From positions 2,108,001 through 2,172,000 of the forward strand of contig CANLVO010000001.1 in NCBI GenBank assembly GCA_947494645.1: DNA of 64,000 bases, given 5' to 3'. The notes below the pieces were generated by a model. The model saw only the letters and a program-made list of their open reading frames with translations. It ran no database searches and had not been told where the DNA came from. A program made the translations under genes and the position numbers. The stretch is from an uncultured Litoreibacter sp. (lineage in GTDB: Bacteria > Pseudomonadota > Alphaproteobacteria > Rhodobacterales > Rhodobacteraceae). The first letter of the stretch is position 1; each line of letters starts with the position of its first letter. This document shows positions 42,452-51,894 of the stretch, piece after piece.

Positions 42452-43143
42452 AAATTTCCGTTTTCATACGGCAGGTCTAGGTCGGAGAGCTGCTTGGTGA
42501 TCTCGCGAAGCAGTTTGCGCCGGATCCGCTCGGGGTAATCTTCAAATTCTGCCGCCCGCATCGCAAAGGAGCCTGGGCCCACAATCAAATGCTCTTCGAA
42601 ATAGGTGGTCAGCCCTTTGTCATAGGCCTCGATCGCCAGCCCATTCACGATAATTCCATCCGCGAGCAGCGACGCGTGTAGCTCAGGCGGGCGAATACCC
42701 TCATTTGAGCGCCCGTCACCCGAGACGTCGATCACCTTACGCTCGCAATCAGAGACCTGCTTAAAGTTCCCCTGTGCGAATTGCACAGCCTCCCCCAAAG
42801 CGGTCGAGAAGTTCCGCCAGATGCGCTGATCTGCCTCGATCTCATCGGCCAGTCTATCCGTATCGTTGAAATCCTTGATCCGCGTCCAAGGCACAGAGAC
42901 CCGATGTCTTCCAGAGCCAGTCCACTGAATAACTTGCACCGCCGCCTCGCGCACCACCAACGCCTCGGAAATGGCGCCGTCACGCAGGGCCTCGGCCAAG
43001 CCTTTCATCTGTATGTCGAACTCGTTTTGGTCGACCGAACCGGACACGTCGACCGCGAGGATCAACGCAATGTCACATGCCGATGCCCTTTGCATGGGCA
43101 AAGACAAAACCGCAGAAAGCAAGAGGCCAGATACCCAACGCAT
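42448..43143 (-). CDS. DUF1194 (von Willebrand factor A-like) exported protein
   Basis: A 231-residue protein with a signal peptide (MRWVSGLLLSAVLSLPMQRASA) followed by a VWA-like domain whose metal-ion-dependent adhesion site starts CDIALILAVDVSGSVDQNEF and continues VIDVSGDGRSNEG. DUF1194 is a recognised family without an assigned role. It probably functions in the periplasm. It lies between mch and sdhC on the same strand; its last codon overlaps the sdh operator. Confidence 0.85.
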   Translation of the reverse strand: MRWVSGLLLSAVLSLPMQRASACDIALILAVDVSGSVDQNEFDIQMKGLAEALRDGAISEALVVREAAVQVIQWTGSGRHRVSVPWTRIKDFNDTDRLADEIEADQRIWRNFSTALGEAVQFAQGNFKQVSDCERKVIDVSGDGRSNEGIRPPELHASLLADGIIVNGLAIEAYDKGLTTYFEEHLIVGPGSFAMRAAEFEDYPERIRRKLLREITKQLSDLDLPYENGNL

Positions 43144-43209
43144 TTGCAGAGCCTAGCCAGTATTCGCTGAAATGCGCAGTCAAATTTTCGCCAAGTCACC
43201 GGGTTTTTT

Positions 43210-44247
43210 CTAAACCGGCATCAGGGCCCAATAATCAAGGTCCAGGAGCACATCAGGCAGATATTTCCCGTCGTCACCTTTCAGCGAAAACGGTGCGGCA
43301 CCAGCCCTTTGGGCCACCAACCGAAGCCGGATCGCCCCGATACCGGGAGAACTGGTTTTGGCGATATCCAACACCTCGGACCACGCCTTGATCGTGTCGC
43401 CGCTAAAGCAAGGATTGGCGTGCGCACCTGCGTTCAACCCAACAATCATTTGCGCATTGGCCAACCCGTTGAAGCTCAGCGCGCGGGCAATGGAAATAAC
43501 GTGACCGCCATAAATCAGCCGCTTGCCGTCTTCGCGTGCGGTCGCATCGAAATGCACCTTTGCGGTGTTCTGCCACATCCGAGTGGCCAACATATGCTCC
43601 GCCTCTTCAACGGTGACCCCGTCTACATGATCGATCCGCTCGCCGACCTCATAGTCTCCCAGCCGATGCGGCTCTCCTGCATGGCTGAAATTGTAGCCCG
43701 AGAAATCCAATCCTTCGGGGACAACCAGATCGTTCGCCGCGACCACGCCAGCCAATTCCGGGACGACCGTTTTCGGCGCCGAGGCGTCTATGTCCCGCTT
43801 GCGCACCATGACCCAGCGCACATAGCTCAGCACCGCTTCGCCAAGCTGATTAACCCCCGTGGTGCGCACCCAGACGACCCCGGTTTTGCCGCTGGAATTT
43901 TGCTTGACCCCGATCACCTCAGAGCGCGAGGTCAGCGTATCACCGAGATGCACAGGCTTCAGAAACCGCCCTTCGGCATATCCAAGATTGGCAACTGCAT
44001 TCAGCGACACATCAGGAACGGTTTTGCCAAACACCGTATGAAACCCGATCAGGTCGTCGAGCGGTGCCTCGTGCAGACCGCAATCACGAGCGAACTCGTC
44101 CGAGGAATATAGCGCATGTCTTGCCGGATAGAGCGCGTGATACATTGCCCGCTCGCCGCCCGACAAAGTGCGCGGGACGCCATGCTCGATCACTTGACCA
44201 ACGGAGTAGTCCTCGAAGAACCGGCCCGCATTTGTTTTGGTCGCCAT
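43210..44247 (-). CDS. mch: Mesaconyl-C1-CoA hydratase (MaoC double-hotdog)
   Basis: Hydrates mesaconyl-C1-CoA to (2R,3S)-beta-methylmalyl-CoA in the EMC pathway. 345 residues contain two hotdog (MaoC-like) halves: the first around GRFFEDYSVGQVIEHGVPRTLSGGERAMYHALYPARHALYSSDEFA and the second around GYNFSHAGEPHRLGDYEVGERIDHVDGVTVEEAEHMLATRMWQNTAKVHFD. This length and sequence are typical of Mch. ATG at 44247 overlaps the DUF1737 stop by one base. Its position between mcl2 and sdh mirrors R. sphaeroides. Confidence 0.93.
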   Translation of the reverse strand: MATKTNAGRFFEDYSVGQVIEHGVPRTLSGGERAMYHALYPARHALYSSDEFARDCGLHEAPLDDLIGFHTVFGKTVPDVSLNAVANLGYAEGRFLKPVHLGDTLTSRSEVIGVKQNSSGKTGVVWVRTTGVNQLGEAVLSYVRWVMVRKRDIDASAPKTVVPELAGVVAANDLVVPEGLDFSGYNFSHAGEPHRLGDYEVGERIDHVDGVTVEEAEHMLATRMWQNTAKVHFDATAREDGKRLIYGGHVISIARALSFNGLANAQMIVGLNAGAHANPCFSGDTIKAWSEVLDIAKTSSPGIGAIRLRLVAQRAGAAPFSLKGDDGKYLPDVLLDLDYWALMPV

Positions 44248-44450
44248 CAATGCGCCCCCAGTTTGGTGTCCGGCGTGTAGGTGCCCTCCACCTCTTTCAC
44301 CACCGACTGGCCACAACGCATGACGCCTGCCTTGTGATCCCATGTCTGCGTGGGCGAGCCATAAAGCTCCCAGCCCTTATTCAACGCGTCGGTGACCTTA
44401 TGGCAAAAGGCGGATGTGTCTTCTTCACTGAGGAAACGATAAAGCTTCAT
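44247..44450 (-). CDS. DUF1737 small protein
   Basis: A 67-residue soluble protein: MKLYRFLSEEDTSAFCHKVTDALNKGWELYGSPTQTWDHKAGVMRCGQSVVKEVEGTYTPDTKLGAH. I recognise the DUF1737 pattern (LNKGWELYGSPTQ). GGAGG precedes ATG at 44450, and the stop overlaps the mch ATG by one base (TGATG), so the two are translationally coupled. Function unknown. Confidence 0.82.
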   Translation of the reverse strand: MKLYRFLSEEDTSAFCHKVTDALNKGWELYGSPTQTWDHKAGVMRCGQSVVKEVEGTYTPDTKLGAH

Positions 44451-44451
44451 G

Positions 44452-45021
44452 TCAGCCTCCAAATGGCGAGACGCCGAGCCATGTGTGAATGGCAGCAACA
44501 ACGCTAAACAAAATGACTGCGATCACGGCGAGAGTGATCTCCGACTTCATCGGCGCACGAGGCGGGACCACCCAAGGCCCGCTCGCCGCATTGATCAAAG
44601 TGATCGAAACCACAGCCCAGACGAGCAGACCACCAAAAAGAACAATTGAGGCCAGATCGCCATTAACCATCAAATGCGCAACCGCCCAGATGATAAACGC
44701 GACAAGCTGAGGATGCCGTATTTTGGTGCCGACCCAGACCTTGTCGGTTTTTCGAGCACTCGCGCCAAAAACATAAAATGCCAGCAACATCAGAAGGTTG
44801 TTGATATGTCGGAAAAACGATGGCGGCTCCCAGACGGGGATAAAGTCCATGCCACGGTAGCCAAGCACCATCAGGACAATCGAGAGGACCAGCAGGCCGG
44901 TGATGACACCTTTTGACCCTTCGCCCATCTTCTCAGTCATGACCCCGCGCAAACCAGGTGCCAGACGTTTCAGCCAGTGCGTAAATGTCCAGATCAGAAC
45001 GCCAATGATCAGTAGTGCCAT
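44452..45021 (-). CDS. NnrU-family membrane protein
   Basis: A 189-residue protein with about five transmembrane helices and the NnrU pattern (LLIIGVLIWTFTHWLKRLAPGLR; MGEGSKGVITGLLVLSIVLMVLGYRG; RHPQLVAFIIWAVAHLMVNGD). NnrU was first described next to nitrite/NO reductase genes, where it is needed for denitrification, but similar proteins occur elsewhere. No denitrification genes are here, so the role is unclear. It lies between mcl2 and DUF1737. Confidence 0.85.
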   Translation of the reverse strand: MALLIIGVLIWTFTHWLKRLAPGLRGVMTEKMGEGSKGVITGLLVLSIVLMVLGYRGMDFIPVWEPPSFFRHINNLLMLLAFYVFGASARKTDKVWVGTKIRHPQLVAFIIWAVAHLMVNGDLASIVLFGGLLVWAVVSITLINAASGPWVVPPRAPMKSEITLAVIAVILFSVVAAIHTWLGVSPFGG

Positions 45022-45024
45022 GTT

Positions 45025-45888
45025 TCAGCCCTCCAGATGCGCAATCGCCTCGGCCTGAGCGAGGATGCGCTGTGCAGACGCAACATGCAGGTTTTCGACG
45101 ATCTTGCCATCCAAAACCGCAACGCCTTGCCCTTCCGCCTGCGCCTGCTCAAACGCCGCAATCTGACGGCGGGCCAGATCCAGTTCAGCGTCAGAGGGGC
45201 CAAAGACGTCGTTAGCAATCGCAATTTGCGCAGGGTGGATGAGCGTTTTGCCATCAAAGCCCATGTCCCGCCCTTCCGCACATTCTGCACGTAGCCCGTC
45301 TTCGTCCTTGAACGCGTTATAGACCCCATCGACACAGATCAGCCCTTCGGCCCGCGCCGCAAGCAGGCAAAGCTGCAGGCTGGTCATCATCGCCGCCCGA
45401 CCTGTGCTGCGCAGGTCCTTGGCCAGATCGTTGGTGCCCAGCACAAATCCTTCCATACGCGGGGCGGCGGCAATCTCGGCCGCGTTCAAAATGCCGCGTG
45501 GTGTCTCCATCATTGCCCAGATCTTGGTGTTTTCAGCTTGCGTGATGCCATCCAGCATCTGGGCAAGCGTCGCGATATCCGCACCGCTATTCACTTTAGG
45601 CAGCAGGATCGCATCTGGCCCGGCAGCCGCCACAGCCTGCAAATCGGCTGCACCCCACTCCGTGTCAAATCCGTTGATCCGGACAACGCGGCGCCGCGAC
45701 CCGTAATCGGCACCAGTCAGCGTTGTCGCCAGAAGGTCCCGCGCGCCGACTTTTTCATCTGGAGACACCGCATCCTCAAGATCGAAGATGATGGCGTCCA
45801 CGGCCAATCCTTGTGCCTTTTCCAATGCCCGAGGTTTGGAGCCAGGGATATAGAGCACGGATCTACAGGGTGCCGCGTAAGTTTGCAT
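45025..45888 (-). CDS. mcl2: (3S)-malyl-CoA thioesterase / HpcH-HpaI-family CoA ester lyase
   Basis: A 287-residue citrate-lyase-beta-like TIM-barrel. CRSVLYIPGSKPRALEKAQGLAVDAIIFDLEDAVSPDEK, VVRINGFDTEWGAAD, WAMMETPRGILNAAEIAA and GFDGKTLIHPAQIAIAN carry the magnesium and CoA-binding residues. In R. sphaeroides the paralogue near mch and sdh (Mcl2) hydrolyses (S)-malyl-CoA, while the longer Mcl1 performs the lyase step. Length and position favour Mcl2. GAGGGG lies upstream of the ATG. First gene of a minus-strand series running to sdhB. Confidence 0.85.
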   Translation of the reverse strand: MQTYAAPCRSVLYIPGSKPRALEKAQGLAVDAIIFDLEDAVSPDEKVGARDLLATTLTGADYGSRRRVVRINGFDTEWGAADLQAVAAAGPDAILLPKVNSGADIATLAQMLDGITQAENTKIWAMMETPRGILNAAEIAAAPRMEGFVLGTNDLAKDLRSTGRAAMMTSLQLCLLAARAEGLICVDGVYNAFKDEDGLRAECAEGRDMGFDGKTLIHPAQIAIANDVFGPSDAELDLARRQIAAFEQAQAEGQGVAVLDGKIVENLHVASAQRILAQAEAIAHLEG

Positions 45889-46179
45889 AAGGAATACCCC
45901 TCTTTTTTGTTATTTTGTTATCCACCACAGGTCCGGCTCCACTGCAAGCGGCTTTTGCTGCATCGCAGAACAGCGCGGCGTTGCATCACCCGGGCGAACA
46001 CCGCACGCAGCCTTAACGCGCAGTTGTTGATATTCGCGCCATGTTCAGCAGGTCGCAGATTGCCTCAAACGGCGCGGCCCAAGATGACACATTCACATCA
46101 CGAGCAGTGCAACCCGCCTCGTGTCTTGACTGAGACCTACCCAAAGGCGCGCTTCGCGCTCACAGACAAAGGTAGTCTC

Positions 46180-46497
46180 ATGAAGAAACAACTTTTCGCC
46201 CTGTCTTTCGGTTTTGTCGCCATGCTCGCGGCCACTCATGCGAGCCAAGCCCAGCAGCAAAACCGCTGCGCCCCGCGCGAAACGGTCATTGAACGTCTCG
46301 CGTCTGCCTTCAGTGAAACCCGTCAGTCCATTGGCATGGCTGCAAACGGCACCATCGTCGAGATGTTCGCCTCTACGCAGACGGGGACCTGGACGATCAC
46401 GCTGACGCGCCCGGATGGTGTCACCTGTCTTGTGGCCGACGGCCATGCGTTCGAGCGGATCGACGAAGAGCTGCCAGCCCGCGGCGATCCGGCTTAG
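46180..46497 (+). CDS. Small exported protein of unknown function
   Basis: A 105-residue protein with a clear signal peptide (MKKQLFALSFGFVAMLAATHASQAQQ) followed by about 80 residues: CAPRETVIERLASAFSETRQSIGMAANGTIVEMFASTQTGTWTITLTRPDGVTCLVADGHAFERIDEELPARGDPA, containing two cysteines that could form a disulfide. I do not know a function, though similar short periplasmic proteins are common in Rhodobacterales. ATG at 46180 is chosen because the upstream ORF is the antisense of mcl2. Convergent with the second TauE. Confidence 0.75.
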   Translation: MKKQLFALSFGFVAMLAATHASQAQQQNRCAPRETVIERLASAFSETRQSIGMAANGTIVEMFASTQTGTWTITLTRPDGVTCLVADGHAFERIDEELPARGDPA

Positions 46498-47246
46498 GTC
46501 AGCCCGTCATAGATCAGCTTGCTGCCCGCACTGACCAAAAGCACATAGGTGATGAGGAAAAACACGCGCTCCGGTAAGGCCCGGTGCGCGTAGACACCGA
46601 CGACGCAGCCCAGCAGGATTGGGCCCACAAGGATCAACCCGGCGTTGAACGTATCAACGGTGAATACACCCAGAAATGCGTACGGCACTGCTTTCATTGC
46701 GTTGATTGCCCAGAAAGCCAGCACCGTCGTGGCCTGATAGGTGGTTTTGCCCATGCCCTTGCTCAGCAAATACATTGCCGCCGGCGGGCCTCCGGCATGG
46801 CTGACAAAGCTCGTAAACCCCGAAACGACCCCGGCGATTAAACCGACGCTTTTGCCCAAAGGTGCCTTGGCCGGTGCGATCCAGCCTTGCGCGCGCGCCA
46901 TTTGAAACACCACAAATATCAGCGAGATCAGCCCGATCAGAACACGCAGCACATCCGCGTTGGCTAGTTTATAGAGCGCGGCCCCCAAGATCACGCCGGG
47001 CAGCCCGCCATAGATCAAAGCCTTGGCGGCTTCCGTATCCCATTGCTTCCAGAAGGGCCGCAGCGTCGCCAAATCCGCGATCATCAGCAGTGGCAGCATA
47101 ATCCCCAACGCCATGGCGGGCGACATGATCAACGCCATCAGAGCCGTAGCCGCAAAGGCAGGCCCGCCGCCAAACCCACCTTTCGACACGCCCGCGATAA
47201 ATGCGGCGGGAACGGCGACCAGAAAGAAGGTGGTGTCAAATTCCAT
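46494..47246 (-). CDS. TauE/SafE-family membrane transporter (copy 2)
   Basis: A 250-residue polytopic protein: FFLVAVPAAFIAGVSKGGFGGGPAFAATALMALIMSPAMALGIMLPLLMIADLATLRPFWKQWD and FTSFVSHAGGPPAAMYLLSKGMGKTTYQATTVLAFWAINAMKAVPYAFLGVF match the DUF81 family. It is only distantly similar to copy 1 at 24.4 kb and lacks a TIGR02186 partner. The substrate is unknown. Divergent from mdh; a 4-base overlap with the small secreted gene at its 3' end. Confidence 0.87.
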   Translation of the reverse strand: MEFDTTFFLVAVPAAFIAGVSKGGFGGGPAFAATALMALIMSPAMALGIMLPLLMIADLATLRPFWKQWDTEAAKALIYGGLPGVILGAALYKLANADVLRVLIGLISLIFVVFQMARAQGWIAPAKAPLGKSVGLIAGVVSGFTSFVSHAGGPPAAMYLLSKGMGKTTYQATTVLAFWAINAMKAVPYAFLGVFTVDTFNAGLILVGPILLGCVVGVYAHRALPERVFFLITYVLLVSAGSKLIYDGLT

Positions 47247-48512
<1,266 letters not shown>

Positions 48513-48536
48513 TCCACGCACAGTCAGACACCCTGA

Positions 48537-48564
48537 AGGGCTCCGTCAGACGGGGCCCTTTTTT
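48537..48564 (+). terminator. Rho-independent terminator after mdh
   Basis: AGGGCTCCGT-cag-ACGGGGCCCT forms a 10-base stem with one G-T pair, followed by TTTTTT. It lies 25 bases after the mdh stop. Confidence 0.88.
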
Positions 48565-48623
48565 CGTCATATCAATACGAATTCAGGTCGATTTTTAGAG
48601 ATTCGCACTCGCTTCGAATTTTT

Positions 48624-48652
48624 GTGATCACGCAATTTCATGGTGTGATCAC
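48624..48652 (+). promoter_or_regulatory. Paired GTGATCAC operator upstream of sucC
   Basis: GTGATCAC at 48624-48631 and 48645-48652, again 21 bases start to start, with GCAATTT inside the spacer and CACAAAT after the right copy. Same layout as upstream of sdhC. The array ends 98 bases before the sucC start codon. Confidence 0.72.
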
Positions 48653-48750
48653 AAATGTCGGATTTTTCTCCTGTCGTGTCATAATCTCCTTTTCTCGCAT
48701 GCCGTGTCGATGTCAAATCATGTGCAACAGCGCATGTAAGGAGAGTGACT

Positions 48751-49944
<1,194 letters not shown>

Positions 49945-50008
49945 AATCCGTACGGGCCCGTCTCCGATACCTGTCCAAGGCCAGATACGGAGCCGCCCGG
50001 TAAGAAAG

Positions 50009-50803
50009 ATGCGCGACACACCTACATATCGCCCCTGTCCCGCCTGCGACGCAGAGCACGCTAGCACCATCGCGGCCTATTCACGCGATGAGTGGGTCGT
50101 CGCGGCATGTGACGCCTGCGACTTTGTTTACCTGCGCAATCCTCCAGCCTATGAGGCCTTGGAGGAAGATTTCGCATGGGAGAAAACCTATGTTGAAAAG
50201 AAGAAGGCTTCAAAAGGCTCGACGTTCTTGTCCCCTTTCGTTCGCAGCCTAAAGCACAAAACGAAGCTTTTCATGCGCGACCGCGATGCAAAGATGCGGG
50301 CGTGGTTCAAGAACGGTGCGGTGCTCGATATCGGCTGCGGCACTGGCGGGCGCATCCCCGCACCCATGACACCATACGGCATCGAGCTGTCCACCGCGCT
50401 GCATGCACAAGCTAACGCGCATATGAAATCGAGGGGCGGATACTGCATCAAGGGCGCAGGAGCCGAGGCGATCTGGGAGTTTCCCGAAGCGCATTTTGAC
50501 GGCATCGTCATGAACTCCTACCTTGAGCATGAAACCGAGGCTCAGAAGGTACTCAAAGGCGCCCGGCGCGCGTTGAAACCAAACGGCAAAATGTTTGTCC
50601 GTGTGCCGAACTACGCTTCGCTCAACCGACGCGTAATCGGGCCCAAATGGTGCGGCTTCCGCTACCCCGACCACGTCAACTATTTCACCCCGGACACGTT
50701 GCGCAGCCTTGCCGCCAAAACCGGGTTCAACCTGAAAATCACCAATCCCCTGACGCTGCCCATTGATGACAACATCAACGCGTTGCTCAGCCCAACCGCC
50801 TAA
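50009..50803 (+). CDS. Class I SAM methyltransferase with N-terminal zinc-binding motif
   Basis: A 264-residue protein. The N-terminal CPACDAE...[11 protein letters not shown] is a likely zinc knuckle, as in the methyltransf_23 family with a zinc ribbon. [24 protein letters not shown] is motif I, and [39 protein letters not shown] follows. Similar enzymes are found with lipopolysaccharide/sugar genes and methylate unknown acceptors. It sits between sucC and sucD on the same strand with short gaps, so it is probably co-transcribed. Confidence 0.85.
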   Translation: MRDTPTYRPCPACDAEHASTIAAYSRDEWVVAACDACDFVYLRNPPAYEALEEDFAWEKTYVEKKKASKGSTFLSPFVRSLKHKTKLFMRDRDAKMRAWFKNGAVLDIGCGTGGRIPAPMTPYGIELSTALHAQANAHMKSRGGYCIKGAGAEAIWEFPEAHFDGIVMNSYLEHETEAQKVLKGARRALKPNGKMFVRVPNYASLNRRVIGPKWCGFRYPDHVNYFTPDTLRSLAAKTGFNLKITNPLTLPIDDNINALLSPTA

Positions 50804-50817
50804 GGAGCCAACATAAC

Positions 50818-51699
50818 ATGGCCATTCTCATCGACGAAAACACCAAGGTGATCTGCCAGGGCCTCACCGGGTCGCAGGGCACGTTCCACTCTGAACAGGC
50901 CATCGCTTATGGTACCAAAATGGTGGGTGGCGTGACCCCAGGCAAAGGCGGGCAAACGCATCTGGACCTTCCGGTCTTTGACAGCTGCCACGAAGCTGTC
51001 GAGCGTACCGGAGCAGATGCCACCGTCATCTACGTTCCGCCGCCCTTCGCCGCTGATTCAATCCTCGAAGCTTTGGACGCTGAGATCCCATTCATTTGCT
51101 GCATTACCGAAGGGATCCCGGTGCTCGATATGATGCGCGTGAAGCGCGCGCTTGAGGGCTCTTCCTCTACGCTGATCGGCCCCAACTGCCCCGGCGTGAT
51201 CACACCTGACGCCTGCAAGATTGGCATTATGCCCGGCCACATTCACAAGCGCGGCTCCGTAGGCGTGGTCTCGCGGTCGGGCACGCTGACCTATGAGGCG
51301 GTAAAGCAGACCACGGACTCAGGCCTTGGCCAGTCCACCGCAGTGGGCATCGGCGGTGATCCTATCAAAGGCACCGAGCATATCGACGTGCTCGAGATGT
51401 TTTTGGCCGATGACGAAACCCAATCCATCATCATGATCGGGGAGATCGGCGGCTCCGCAGAAGAAGAAGCCGCGCAGTTCCTGGCCGACGAGAAGAAGAA
51501 AGGCCGTTGGAAGCCTGTTGCGGGCTTCATTGCCGGTCGCACAGCCCCCCCCGGCCGCCGCATGGGCCATGCAGGCGCAATTGTTGCAGGCGGCAAAGGC
51601 GACGCGGAAAGCAAGATTGAGGCCATGCGCTCTGCTGGCATCGTTGTGGCCGACAGCCCCGCAACCCTCGGGGAAGCCGTGCTAGAGGCGATTGGCTAG
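50818..51699 (+). CDS. sucD: Succinyl-CoA synthetase alpha subunit
   Basis: Carries the CoA-binding site ([38 protein letters not shown]) and the phosphohistidine in [19 protein letters not shown]. 293 residues, normal length. AAGGAG lies about 11 bases before the ATG. Forms the alpha-beta dimer with SucC although a methyltransferase gene lies between them. Confidence 0.96.
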   Translation: MAILIDENTKVICQGLTGSQGTFHSEQAIAYGTKMVGGVTPGKGGQTHLDLPVFDSCHEAVERTGADATVIYVPPPFAADSILEALDAEIPFICCITEGIPVLDMMRVKRALEGSSSTLIGPNCPGVITPDACKIGIMPGHIHKRGSVGVVSRSGTLTYEAVKQTTDSGLGQSTAVGIGGDPIKGTEHIDVLEMFLADDETQSIIMIGEIGGSAEEEAAQFLADEKKKGRWKPVAGFIAGRTAPPGRRMGHAGAIVAGGKGDAESKIEAMRSAGIVVADSPATLGEAVLEAIG

Positions 51700-51784
51700 A
51701 TGGAACCCGTTTTTGCCCCTGCTGCAACTGCCAGAGGACGGTTTACTGTCTCAGGCCGCGCAAAGCGGGCAGACCTCTGGTGGC

Positions 51785-51806
51785 CTTTGAGGCCTTCGTC
51801 TCAAAG
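51785..51806 (+). repeat. Hairpin between sucD and sucA
   Basis: CTTTGAG-gccttcgt-CTCAAAG is a perfect 7-bp inverted repeat in the 195-base sucD-sucA gap, and CTCTTTTTG follows 32 bases later. It could be an attenuator or an RNA-processing/stability stem within the suc operon. A 61-codon ORF spanning it (51700-51885) does not look coding. Confidence 0.4.
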
Positions 51807-51894
51807 ACCCCTTTGCGACCCTGCGGCTCTTTTTGCCGTTCTCACCAACTCACAAGAAGCTCAAGACGCGCACAGCACCCAATGAGGTAATCCC

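Noticed and set aside
45913-45921. TTATCCACC resembling a DnaA box upstream of mcl2
   Set aside because: One near-match only; no cluster of boxes, AT-rich unwinding region or dnaA/dnaN/gidA genes. Not an origin.
51700-51885. 61-codon ORF directly after sucD
   Set aside because: Starts right after the sucD stop but has no Shine-Dalgarno. Its translation is Pro/Arg/Ser-rich without protein character, and it contains the hairpin noted in the features.
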